Source of the DNA: Halichondria panicea
Taxonomy: Eukaryota; Porifera; Demospongiae; Suberitida; Halichondriidae
Direction: 5' to 3'
Assembly (NCBI RefSeq): GCF_963675165.1
Contig: NC_087381.1
Coordinates: 7,533,149-7,597,148, forward strand
DNA length: 64,000 nucleotides
Position 1 is the stretch's first letter; the number at the start of each line of letters is the position of its first letter. Positions 54,901-64,000 of this stretch are shown here, piece after piece. The position numbers were made by a program, and so were the translations under genes. The notes beneath the pieces are model-generated. The model saw only the letters and a program-made list of their open reading frames with translations, did no database searches and was not told where the DNA came from.

Positions 54901-57900
54901 TTGATGAGCACAGACTCAAATGCGTGGTGGGTAGCCAAGACTACATAAACAAAACAAAATCGTGGGTGGTAGACGTGCAGCACTGATCTCACGTGAACCT
55001 TGTGATAGACAGCTGCCTGCATGAGAGTCTCTGCACACAGCTGCGTGCACCTTAACTGTACAAAGGCGCCAGGCCTACTCTAGCTCTGTACTGTGCTCTG
55101 GTACTACATGGACTAAGTTGCTAGATGTACTACACTGCAAGATGGCACACTGCTTTGACTCGGAACTATAGAGTAAGTTGCTGCAAAACCATTGTTGTGC
55201 TAAAAAGCTTGACATAGACAGACTGCAAGTCTACTACTCACTACTATAATTGTAACTATATAATAATTCTTGTTGGGCTTTGTGGGCAGCTGTCCGTCAG
55301 TCTGATATGTTGGGCTTTGTGGGCAGCTGTCCGTCCGTCTGATATGCTGGGCTTTGTGGGCAGCTGTCCGTCAGTCTGATATGTTGGGCTTTGTGGGCAG
55401 CTGTCCGTCAGTCTGATATGTTGGGCTTTGTGGGCACTTGTCTGTCAGTCTGATATGTTGGGCTTTGTGGGCACGTGTCCGTCAGTTAGATGTATGTTGA
55501 GCGTTAGGAACACTTTCCTGTCAGACTGGTTTTTCGCACGTATCTACATTTGCATACAAATCATCATAATTATAATTTTTGTCTTCCGATTATTGTTAAA
55601 TTAATTTCCAATGACAACAAGATAATGGTTGTTTCTTACAAAATTATCGCATCGTAAGAGCTATAGGTACTCTTTTCATGCAGGGTTCATGGAGTCGAGC
55701 TATTTAAACGAGGTTAAAGAATATGCGTCGCAAATTGAGATTCAATATCTGTCCAAAGATAAACCACTGCTCTTTAAAAGGAATAGTCCAAAAACAAAGC
55801 GTAACAAAGGTGCTATCAGGAGTGATATGATCGACCAGCAGTTACAGATGTGCGTATATACTTACCTTCTATCCACCACTGACCGATTATGTCTATGTAA
55901 GTTCACTATTAATCATTATTGTGTTCAAGCATATAGCTGTAAATGTTTGCAGTAGTAATAGAATTTTTTGAAATTACAGGAAAAGATACCTATAGATTTA
56001 CTTTTGAGGTAAATTGGAAAGAATTCGAACAAAGGAGAACAATGTTAAGCTACAGGAGCTGGTCGAAGACTATGCAGTCACTGGTGCAGTCACAATCTAA
56101 TGGTAAATAGAAACCCATATCTTCAAACATACATTTTTTTTTATTCAGTTCTGAAGATAATACTGTAAGAAGAAGGATGCAGTACAAATGATATTTGTCA
56201 AGCTGCTGCTCCACGTATGTAATGCATAAACAGTTACAAATACTTGATACTTGAGAACAGATTCTTCTGTTGCCCTTGAATTCATCCTGTGTGGGGGGGT
56301 ATATGCTTATTATAACGAGAATAACCCTGTCATCATACATATATAATTATACACAGTAATGCATGCACACTGGATATTTGGAAGAGGTGACAACAGTTGT
56401 TAAAGTGTTAGGCTTTCGGCTTATTTGAATAATTGTCTCCTACTCACTTATATCACTGCCTACTGTTTTTGTGAGCCCCATCCTTATCCCATCATAATAT
56501 ATACATGCAGGTGGATGACATGCAACGTTCGTTCAAGGTAGAAAAAGTGCTATTGAATCTGGATCAATGAACTACTTCGTCATCGTAGAGAAAGAAGTGT
56601 ATGAAGTAGATTCATTCTATGAAACTCTTGTACTATGTTTTTGACATTTTAGTACCCACGTGCATGTCTGCATGGCATCCTTTTATTTTTTATTTTTAAG
56701 GTCCCGAACTGCCTAAGTGTATTGTGGTCGTAGTTATTAAACACTTTATGAGGTTATAGGTATACATATCTTCATACTTTTATTGTATGCTATCGTGATG
56801 CATATCATTATACACATGCTATAATTATGTTACGTCATTTAAGTCAAGTGCATGAGCTTATCGAGAAGTGCAATAAGCATGCATGCAATATTTTATGCTT
56901 TGCATGAAGAGTAGCAATGACAACTGTACCTGTAGTAACAGCAGCACCCATCCCCAGTGCTTTAATAACACCATTGTAGGTGTAGTTGTAAAAGTTACAC
57001 ACAGTTTGGAGTTGCAGTAACTCCAAGAAAGTGCAAGTACAGCACATTTTCATGCTGTTACAACTCCAAAATGAGTGTTTTAATAACACTAAAATCTGGT
57101 GCTGTAATAACTCCATATATGAGTGCCATATTTGGTACAATGGTTTTACCCCACTTTTGGGTGTTACAATAGCACCACATTTTTAACAGTGTAATTTCAC
57201 AAGTGTGACTAGTTCAAGTACAATGGTTTAGAGAATGCAAAATGCAGCCATTTGATTGATGTCCATTGTATTTGTTATAGTCAATTATGTAATCATGTGA
57301 TCATTTTGTTTTACAGTTACTGTTGTGAATGATACGGCTATTGGAGATCCCCTTATGACTGTACCTCTCAACATTCTCAACAAGACATCTTTCTTTGAAG
57401 CCAGCATTAACAATAATATAGGCCCCAACGATATCATAAATCTATGCTATGAGCTTCACGGTCGCAGAGATGCTTTCGTTAACCTTGTGAGTGATGAATG
57501 CATTGGCGTGAATGCACATTACGAGCTAGTACAACCCAGCGAACCACGAGAAGACATAAACATCATTGATAATATTTACGTGCGAGCCACGGATAATGTA
57601 GGAATGTGTCAGAATATTCGAGTTGCCCTGAACGAAGGTGGTGTGTGCACTGCAAGTGTTAATGGAGCAGATATTGCTGATATGTATCAGGCAAACAGGA
57701 TCAGCATTCGAAGGTATACTAATCGCGTTCGTATCATGGTCCCAAATTGCGAAAATGTCAATCTGGTGATGTGGGTATTCTGTCGTCAGAGTACATTCTG
57801 GAGCACATTTCGTACTGACAACAATGGAGCAGAGCTGACGTTTCAAGCTCACATGATCAAGTTCGTGATAGCAAGAGGTTTTAATCTCCGAGAAACATCA

Positions 57901-58432
57901 CACGGAATAATTGGTGAGTCCTACACTTTATTCTCAATTGTGTGTGTAACAACTCCTTTATAATGACCCTATAATTATAGCTTCTATCTTATTTTATAAA
58001 GAAGGTGTATTGGCTGCTTTTATATATACAACAGTCATGTTTAGTGTTAATTGCCATTACCCAAATTGACTCTTCTACTATTTTTACACCACTACAGGTC
58101 AGTTCTGGAACATCCCAATCCTTGTGGAGCCATTCACAGGTTCCATTCGATCATCCGCATCCACTGACAATCTTTACCAAGTTACGATTCAACATCCCAA
58201 TGAGAGGCGCGAATTTACTGCTTGGCTGTACCCTCTCACCTGGGAACACCGACGGGAATATTGCCTTTACGCTGGGAACCAACAAGCTGGGTCCGTGTAC
58301 GAGGTTGAGAGCCCTAACGACCCTGTGATTGAGGGCACGTATGCAGACTATATCGTGGACACAGCCTATGGTACTGATTTTACTTTTACTCAATTTGACG
58401 AGGGAAGATGCAGCTCCGTGGTTATTGGGTGA
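45827..58432 (+). CDS. Gene D: secreted IgGFc-binding-type / Calx-beta / CCP / ITIH-C-like protein
   Basis: Fifteen exons: 45827-45920, 46050-47564, 47623-47760, 47865-48101, 49528-49725, 49811-50005, 50167-50361, 50530-50724, 51034-51228, 51381-51575, 51895-52089, 52481-52678, 53393-53590, 57317-57913, 58098-58432. The total, 4680 bp, gives about 1559 residues in one frame. Order: signal peptide, IgGFc-binding-type N-terminal domain, one Calx-beta, nine CCPs, ITIH-C-like C-terminus. The first is known from mucus and secreted proteins such as FCGBP; with CCPs it suggests an extracellular binding protein. No membrane segment was seen. All introns are phase 1. A 3.2-kb transposon sits in the intron before the last domain. 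Confidence 0.85.
46050..47564 (+). CDS. Gene D IgGFc-binding-type N-terminal domain
   Basis: One 1515-bp exon (505 codons), by far the longest in the window. Key text: FITTEQESSSFTLETRWPG, VYVLNDETTTTDAYMAINC, GSIITSDKPLAVFSGHQCG, CDYLVEQLPPHPTYGDLFFM, QPVTMAGYTL and AFWGFAYGFAQQ. The order 'T-S-x-KP-x-AVFSGH-x-C ... C-D-x-LVEQLPP' is the hallmark of the IgGFc-binding domain family. It starts after a clean TTTTCTCCCTGCAG acceptor. Confidence 0.87.
47623..48101 (+). CDS. Gene D Calx-beta domain
   Basis: Exons 47623-47760 (WIRAVDQVVLETVGTVDLMF) and 47865-48101 (WRIINSPTLPNVPYVVTILD then DDIPEPVEVVEV, ending TIIDDQG). Two-exon structure with a mid-domain phase 1 intron, as in genes A and B. It includes two cysteines (QCVARENC), unusual for this domain. 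Confidence 0.8.
48345..48666. mobile_element. CAGTGGCATAGGAAG MITE in gene D intron
   Basis: Left CAGTGGCATAGGAAG and right CTTCCTACGCCACTG are inverted. 322 bp, no coding. A related single end (CTTCCTACGCCACTG) also occurs at about 48171-48185. No clear target duplication. Confidence 0.65.
49528..49725 (+). CDS. Gene D CCP 1
   Basis: ACLDLPAFLLGSISYDFRIF, TVATYMCDVGTIMG, TRTCENGVWSGSVPSCG: complete sushi module with the conserved Trp. The paralogous exon in pseudogene C (41572-41768) is frameshifted. Confidence 0.88.
49811..52089 (+). CDS. Gene D CCPs 2-7 (six near-identical CCP exons)
   Basis: Exons 49811-50005, 50167-50361, 50530-50724, 51034-51228, 51381-51575 and 51895-52089, each 195 bp and phase 1-1. 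Common text: CPELAPIPNGAITYGPDMTA, GTNATHTCNDGFIL, TRECLPGGIWSGRIPVCQRI. A sequon (NAT) is kept in each. Introns also repeat: long introns after the third, fifth and sixth exons share sequence, and the shorter introns (after the first, second and fourth) share another set. Confidence 0.9.
52481..52678 (+). CDS. Gene D CCP 8
   Basis: QCPPLSTFPNGMITYSSGPL, AVYECNAPEGYCLPVD, LRECQPSGTWSGVEPVCES. A standard sushi module with one extra cysteine in the GYC stretch. Confidence 0.87.
52759..52962. mobile_element. TACCGTATTACTAGA-type MITE (left end worn)
   Basis: TCTAGAATATTTTGCGGG through CAAAACATTCTAGTAATACG then GTA. Closely resembles 40988-41213, but the left TACCGTATTA tip is lost. Confidence 0.75.
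53143..53354. mobile_element. TATAGCGGGTAATTTTCG-type MITE
   Basis: Left ATATAGCGGGTAATTTTCGC and right GAAAATTACACGCTATACGG, with further inner mirrored 'ATATTCGTGGT'. About 210 bp, in the intron before CCP 9. Confidence 0.7.
53393..53590 (+). CDS. Gene D CCP 9 (divergent)
   Basis: ITCEIIVLVNGRVEYSGPLQ, ATQSCTGAGVLTGGRVRIC, GEWEEEASQC. CCP-like spacing with one extra cysteine (SVSCD) and a weaker donor, gttagt. The next coding exon is 3.7 kb away. Confidence 0.72.
53726..53917. mobile_element. TACCGTATATAG-type MITE, second copy
   Basis: Left TACCGTATATAGTCACTATA followed by GCTGGTAATTTC; right AAAATTACTGGCTATACGGT then A. About 192 bp, next to the larger transposon. Confidence 0.65.
53960..57191. 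mobile_element. 3.2-kb DNA transposon with CACTGTTAAAAATG inverted ends and TA duplication
   Basis: The left end CACTGTTAAAAATGGGTAGT continues into TTACAATAGCACCCAAAGTG; the right end, reverse-complemented, starts CACTGTTAAAAATGTGGTGC then TATTGTAACACCCAAAAGTG. TA is present on both outer sides (53958-53959 and 57192-57193). Both subterminal regions carry repeated 'GTGTTA/TAACACC'-like motifs. Its only sizeable frame (about 55680-55900) has no recognised transposase motif, so it is probably non-autonomous. It fills most of the last long intron of gene D. Confidence 0.75.
55273..55497. repeat. 37-bp tandem repeat (~6 copies) inside the transposon
   Basis: The unit begins TTGGGCTTTGTGGGCAGCTG and continues TCCGTCAGTCTGATATG. 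Non-coding; likely an internal expansion of the element. Confidence 0.9.
57317..58432 (+). CDS. Gene D C-terminal ITIH-C / vWD-like domain
   Basis: Exons 57317-57913 and 58098-58432, ending TGA. Motifs: NDTAIGDPLMTVPLNI, LCYELHGRRDAFVNLVSDEC, VPNCENVNLVMWVFC, SHGIIG|QFWNIPI, CLYAGNQQAGSVYEVE and VIEGTYADYIVD. The intron site and cysteine pattern match genes A and B. It lacks the Thr/Pro stalk of gene B. Confidence 0.75.
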
Positions 58433-59199
58433 GAGTGGGACAATTCAAGTTTGCTTATAATAATTATAACTAACAGTCAATGTAGACATCCTTGTGTAGA
58501 TATATATAAAGATACTTTATCTTATTATTATGTTTAGTAATTCCTTATCTTTTGTGTGTTTTGTAAAGAGAAATGTGACTATGTTATGTGAACTGTGTTT
58601 TTGCGCATTATATAATTATAATAGTTGGAAATTTCTCTGTGATTTAGAAGCCCGTATAACATGTGTATAAGGATTTACTTTTGTTTACACTTTTTGGTGT
58701 TTCCTCCGGCCATCTTAGCACAATGGAAATGTTTTTATGGGTCTTGCACTGTTAGCTTTGATCATGCTTCACTAGTGCAAAAGGGAGGGTGGGAAAACAC
58801 TTTATGTAGATTCAATTTTCATTCATTGAGCTCTGAGCTATAATGTATTTTGCGAGGCCGTAGCATGCAAGCAAGCGGTCCTGAGCAGCACGGGCCAGTG
58901 TATGGTAATGATTGTCACTGCATAAAAGTGAAATTGACTAGTAAAATTAGTTAGGGTTTGCTCTAAGGATATTTGTAGTAACCTATACCTGTTTTGATAC
59001 AAAGTACATCATTTGTTTGCCCACACAAGTCCATTTGACAGTACATTCTGAAGATTCCATTGCAAACCATTATCATGTGGAAGTTTTGATAACAGCTTAT
59101 GTGTGCACTTTTAGGATGTCTGTACTACTGTAATGTAAGTTAGCTAAATTTAAATACTTCAGAGTAGAAAAATAATAGTCAAAGAAAATGCCCATGTTC
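58433..59199. other. Spacer after gene D
   Basis: Holds the presumed 3' UTR of gene D; no canonical AATAAA was seen near the stop. No other gene is visible. Confidence 0.45.
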
Positions 59200-60650
59200 A
59201 CAATCGAGAGATGTGCTTCGTAATGGAGGTAATTAACAACGAGATAGTCGAGCAGTCCGAGGAAACGTAACGTCCAGTCTCGCATTATTACCAGTTGAGG
59301 TGAGAATGTTCCATTATTATTATACCATAATTATATTGCTGCAATGTTTTGCAAGTGAGAAAAACCTTTGCAAAGCATGAGGAACCAAATCATTGGATCA
59401 CATTTCTGTGACAATAATAATTGTTTTAAAATCTGTTTAGCAGGCCATGCACCTTCTTATTACATTGCACACCTATAGTGACCTCTCTGTGTCGCCTGAC
59501 CCTTCAGTTATTTATAACAGACAATGATGAGCCACCTCCTCCGCCCACACACACCATCACAACACCCCACCCCGCCCACGGTCATACTGGGCACAACACC
59601 CACACCCCCGCCCACGATCACACTGGGCACAATACCCAAACCCCCGTCCACGATCACAGTGGGTACAACACTCACGTGCACCCCCCAACGACCATATACA
59701 CACTGTAACTGGCGACCATATACACACTGTAACTGGCAACAATACGATTGTGGGCGACCCACTTTTTTCTGGATGCTACTATAGAGATAAGCAACCCACA
59801 GCAATCCACAGACAGCCACAGTAATGAGAGTATAGTGAAATGGCATCAACAGTCTACCATAACTTTATGTATGGTAAGTGTCATACTCTATTACTAGAAT
59901 GTTTGCAGCATACTTCACAGGGTTGATCAATTCTCAGCAATAAATCACAAAACCTAAATTAGTATATACTGTGACTGTCTGTGGAATTGCTGTGGGTTGC
60001 TTCTCTCTAGTATTGCATTCAGTTTTGCCTAAGGCATAATTTTTGTGATGGTAACCATGTGCACTGTGCAATATTGCGATGGCAGTCACACAACATAATC
60101 AGTTATCACTCTTGTAACATGACATGCAGCAGTAATGAATTGTGAAGCACCTGTAGATCTATAGCGCCCACTTTTTTAAGTGCTTGCATTGACAGTAAAC
60201 TTTTCGACTATATATGGTCGTTACAATCACTATTATTGTCTCATTATTATATTGAGGGCACTCACTACACACAGCTGGAGCAGGTGTTGCACTCGTGCTC
60301 TTGCAAATCGTATAGATACGCAAGTTTGGCTTTATTCTTACCACTTACTCACTCACACACTTACTCAGGTCAATTCTGGAATGTTCCGGTGACTATACGC
60401 AAGTACACGTACACAGGTGGCGAAGAACTCTATCTCGACGTAGACCAGCTATACGTTGTTACGATTACACATCCAAATACCGGGAGCACTCGCCGATTTA
60501 TTGCCGAATTCGGACACAACAAATCAGAATTGTTGTTAGTGACTCCGTTGTCGAGGGGAGATACTCACAGTACGTTGTAGACAGCCTTTTTGATTATGAT
60601 TTTGACTATTTTCCCTGCAATGCATGCAGACATTTGTATCTAACTAATTT
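59200..60650 (+). pseudogene. Pseudogene E: decayed copy of the 3' end of gene B
   Basis: Three fragments in gene B order. 59200-59300 matches the end of exon 34134-34279 (CAATCGAGAGATGTGCTTCG) with inserted bases. 59475-59770 matches the start of exon 34836-35595 through the Thr/Pro linker and breaks off at GTGGGCGACCCACTTTT. 60369-60640 matches the last exon (GQFWNVPVTIRKYTYTGGEE) with an internal loss after AEFG that shifts the frame. Intron sequence of gene B (about 36205-36540) is also recognisable near 60050-60360. Most of the C-terminal domain is missing, so this is a dead duplicate. Confidence 0.85.
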
Positions 60651-60737
60651 TGTGTCATCTTTTTTGAGAGCTTAACACAGTGGTCGATAATACTGCTTCT
60701 TTGTTCTTTTCTCAAAACGTTAATTTTTAGTGCTATT

Positions 60738-60793
60738 ATAATGATGCGATTATAATGATGCGATTATAATGATGCGATTATAATGATGCGATT
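60738..60793. repeat. 14-bp tandem repeat (4 copies)
   Basis: Unit ATAATGATGCGATT, four identical copies. Confidence 0.93.
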
Positions 60794-61679
60794 AATTATG
60801 CATGTGGAAATTATTATTAGGAAACTATAATTATTAATCTACTTTATCATGGTAGCTATAACTGTGTACTCACAGTAGAATAATTTATTTGCTCTTCTGG
60901 AAAGCTTGTTGTTGCATCTATTGTGATCAAATATTAGATTAGATACTGAGGGGGTAATTGTGTTACTTGTTCCCTCAGGGACTTGTGAGGCTTCCCCACA
61001 GCTGGGATGCATGTAGTTGATGTGTACATCATGTTATAGTGGGTAGTAGACCAGGAATTCCTGTGTAGACAAGCCCGAGTGATTGTGTTTTTATAGAGTA
61101 AAGCTTTTATGGCGATGGTGTGTATTGTAACAGCCATTATTTGCTACCATACGCCCCTTTCCCATGCATGGCTGAACAATGCTGTATATAAATATGTACG
61201 GTTCAGTTTAACGCAAGGTGGTTCAATTGCAAGTAGATCACAAAAGAAAGACATGCAAAAAATAAGCGTTGTACATCGCATCGTTTCGCATACAATTCGT
61301 AATAGTTAGAAATGCAGGGCTCTCTTGTACATGTACAGTATCATTCGCATTGATTAAATAAATAATACAGAGGAAATCAGATTGGTTGGTAGATGTTGAT
61401 GTGCAGTCAACCATGACCACTAATTGCATTAGTAGGAAAAAACACACAGTGTGTGGGCATGGTTGAGAGTGCACTTCACTTTGCCAACCAACCTGAAATC
61501 CTCTGTACCATAATTATGTTTGCAGCAGCAAGTTAAGATAATAATTATAGTAATAGAGTGCTTATACAACATGCAGCCTCAGTGATGACCAATGCTGATA
61601 TAATAATGTCATAATTATATCAGCATATAATTATAGTGAATTGTATTTTACAATTTACAAGTTTTTTCAGTGGATAATA

Positions 61680-62102
61680 TGTGACAGGGCCTAGGAAAAC
61701 AACCCTTATGGAGCAAACTAATAATGTTCAGTACACTACAAAGTAAAATATTTAGAGCTATTTTAGGATTTTGGTTTTCTTTCATAAGAAGTAACTTCAA
61801 TATCTCCTCTAACTAAAAAAAAAAATTTTTTTATCTGAAAATTTTTTTGTATAGCCGTTACAAGGCAGCCATTGAATTTTTTCATGCTGTTCTTGTATGC
61901 GGATAGAACTTGGAACATTCGTTTCTCAAAATGGTAGGTCAATACTTCCCCCCTTTCACCCGAAAATATTTTGGGGTAGGAAGGTGCAAAGTGAGTGTTA
62001 TTGTAATCAATTTGAAGCTTAAGCACTGCTTTATTTAATTAAGCAATAAAATACAATTAATTAGTTTGCTCCATAAGGGTTGTTTTCCTAGGCCCTGTCA
62101 CA
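61680..62102. mobile_element. MITE with 40-bp inverted ends and TA duplication
   Basis: Left TGTGACAGGGCCTAGGAAAA followed by CAACCCTTATGGAGCAAACT; the right end is its almost exact reverse complement. Flanking TA at 61678-61679 and 62103-62104. 423 bp with no coding. Confidence 0.88.
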
Positions 62103-63438
62103 TATAGTGTACTGCATGTGCTGCACTTGGGGCACTGAATAGTAAAATGCAAGTAACTACTTGAGATAAGTGTCACTGTTTACACAAGTAAACTATGGCA
62201 CATACTCTAACAAAGGTCTTATGTAAACCGTTACGATTTACCATTTGGACTGGTATATTTATAGTTCATGTTTTGTGCTCATGTTACTATTTAGTGACCG
62301 TTTGGTGATTACCTCCTCCCCTGGGCCTCTTGCAAATTGAGAAAGTGGCTGATGAGAAACAAGGAACGGAAATCAGCTGTACATGTGATGTGTGAATAGT
62401 TAAATGAGCATGCAGTGTTTAGTAGCAATGAAAGGAAATGGTATATAGAATTTATAGTACAGAACCGCTTTATAAATCTGTGTGTGTGAATGTGCAACGT
62501 ATACACTTGAGACAATTGAGGTGCTGGAGCATTCTTTGGTTGATTGTATCAGTGCCGACATGTTACACAGCCATTGTGTTGATCAGCACACAACGCCATC
62601 TGCTATACCCACATGCACAGTTGGTTACATAGTCATTGTCAGTCAACCGTACAGATCATCTGCTGTGGTAGTAAGTGGAAGCTGACCATCTGCTTGGGAC
62701 AGTACCACCACTGGAAGCTATAATAATATACAATCCCATGACAGCTGTTGTGGTATTATGCATTATCATAGTGTGTTACAGAGCCAGGTAAATAAGTTGG
62801 CTGTGCATGGTATGCAGGTTCCCAAGGCCCATGCACACTTATAGGCAAAAATAATTTAATGGCGTTGCATTATTGTGTGCATGTGTATATAACTACTATT
62901 ATATAATAATATAGCAATACCCAACCACTTAAACACCAATGGACACATGCAGCTGCATAGTGGATAGCTTGTGACTGTATATTATTATAGGCTATGTATG
63001 GTAGACTTCTCAGTCTCATATAAAGCTGAATATAGCTGAATATAGGTAGTGAACCGTCATTATTTTGGTTATAGTTAACATGCAGCAAAAATCTGTTTTT
63101 ATATTTTTAGATAAAGTGTGGCCACTGGATCAGCACTGGCATGGCAGGGTATCAGGCGTAAAAGCACACACGAGCAATCTTTCAGCTGTAGGCTGGTTTC
63201 AGAAACAGTAATAGCTAACCACAATCAGCTACCCATACGCTGTGATATAAGCTGAGAATTTTAAGAAGCTGCAATTGCACCACATAATATGATGCACTGG
63301 AGCCCATAATTAATTAATTAGCTATGCGCATGTAGGGCCACTAAACTGGAATTGAAGCCATTAAATGGGCGTGGCTATTGCGAGGTCATTATTATATGCG
63401 TGGGCTAATTATCTAACTTAGAATCAGTCATTTCCACA

Positions 63439-63527
63439 GGATCCCAGGCCGAGTTTTCGCTTTTATAACGGCTAGTTGGTCGCCTAACCGTTATAAAAGC
63501 AAAAACTCGGCCTGGGATCGAGGCTAA
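63439..63527. repeat. Palindromic foldback, second copy of the 38138 family
   Basis: GGATCCCAGGCCGAGTTTTC ... GAAAACTCGG-type mirrored arms with CCTAACCGTTATAAAAGC, matching the outer arms of 38138-38245 but with a different centre (GCTAGTTGGTCGCC). Confidence 0.85.
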
Positions 63528-64000
63528 CCACAAACCTGTTCTCAGTTTGATAATTAGCCCTAGCCTCCTTCACCGGCCTTTGAAAGAAGGCCTGCTATCG
63601 ACTGCTTGCGCATGCGCCAAATTATTGGATTTCCCCCCCGTAAATATTCCTATAATACTGGATACATCAGAGAAAATATCCTAAAAGTCATACGCAGAGC
63701 TATATAGCTAGCTAGCTAGAGACAGAGCTGTGTAGGTTTGTTGTACTGCTATTTTCTTCTGATAGAATCAGTAGCAGTAGTATAGTAGACTTTCACCAAA
63801 GTTAGTGTTAAATGGGCGTGGCCTGTCCATATAGGCTCTTATCAACCGTCACTCCTTTCAGACGATCGTCATCCACACTGTTGCAGGCTGTGAGTCTTTT
63901 GTTAACATAGCAGGCTAAGGGTAGCTATCAGAGAATGCTATCCAATGGGCTAGAAACCTTCAATCGAACTTTCTATCTACTTCCTTCAATCCACTTCCTT

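Larger units (their letters stand above)
60651..64000. other. Distal repeat-rich spacer
   Basis: No supported coding exon in 3.3 kb. It contains a 14-bp tandem repeat (60738-60793), a TA-flanked MITE (61680-62102) and a palindrome (63439-63527). The remaining text is AT-rich with many TGCATG motifs. Confidence 0.5.

Noticed and set aside
58661-58843. Small + strand frame after gene D (MCIRIYFCLHFLVF)
   Set aside because: Short, AT-rich, no splice context or family; probably 3' UTR or spacer.
1-64000. tRNA or rRNA genes
   Set aside because: No cloverleaf with A/B-box sequence or rRNA-like stretch was found on either strand by eye; short diverged genes could be missed without a scan.

Overview
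The window is eukaryotic DNA, most likely from a demosponge; the compact introns, AT-rich spacers full of TGCATG(CA) motifs and the domain repertoire are most reminiscent of Amphimedon, but species is an inference. All supported genes lie on the + strand. The coding sequence is split into many small exons, nearly all symmetric phase 1-1, each encoding one extracellular module or half of one. Exon edges below were read by eye from AG/GT sites and frame continuity; each full model keeps one open frame from first to last exon.

Layout. (1) Gene A, 1-11888, lacks its 5' end. It has at least 31 CCP/sushi modules in a higher-order tandem array (about 1.63 kb period), three Calx-beta domains and a two-exon C-terminal domain resembling the inter-alpha-trypsin-inhibitor heavy-chain C-terminus (vWD-like). 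(2) Gene B, 12310-36885, appears complete (49 proposed exons, about 3356 residues): signal peptide, CCP, a six-plus-cysteine module resembling the N-terminal TB-like domain of properdin, 17 Calx-beta domains, 10 CCPs in all, a short Cys-rich exon, an unrecognised 143-residue exon, a Thr/Pro linker and the same C-terminal domain. (3) Pseudogene C, 38898-41769, is a decayed copy of the front half of gene D. (4) Gene D, 45827-58432, appears complete (15 exons, about 1559 residues): signal peptide, a large single-exon IgGFc-binding-type domain, one Calx-beta, nine CCPs and the same C-terminal domain. (5) Pseudogene E, 59200-60650, is a decayed copy of the 3' end of gene B. The rest is introns and spacers crowded with small DNA transposons, foldback elements and tandem repeats.

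Taken together the window is a tandem cluster of secreted, repeat-rich recognition or adhesion proteins. They differ at the N-terminus but share one C-terminal domain. Calx-beta arrays recall sponge aggregation factors; CCPs, the TB-like module and the ITIH-like end recall complement-type plasma and matrix proteins. The near-identical CCP exons and introns, the two pseudogenes and the dense transposons indicate rapid birth-and-death evolution, as expected for an immune or self-recognition locus. That role is a hypothesis, not shown by the sequence.
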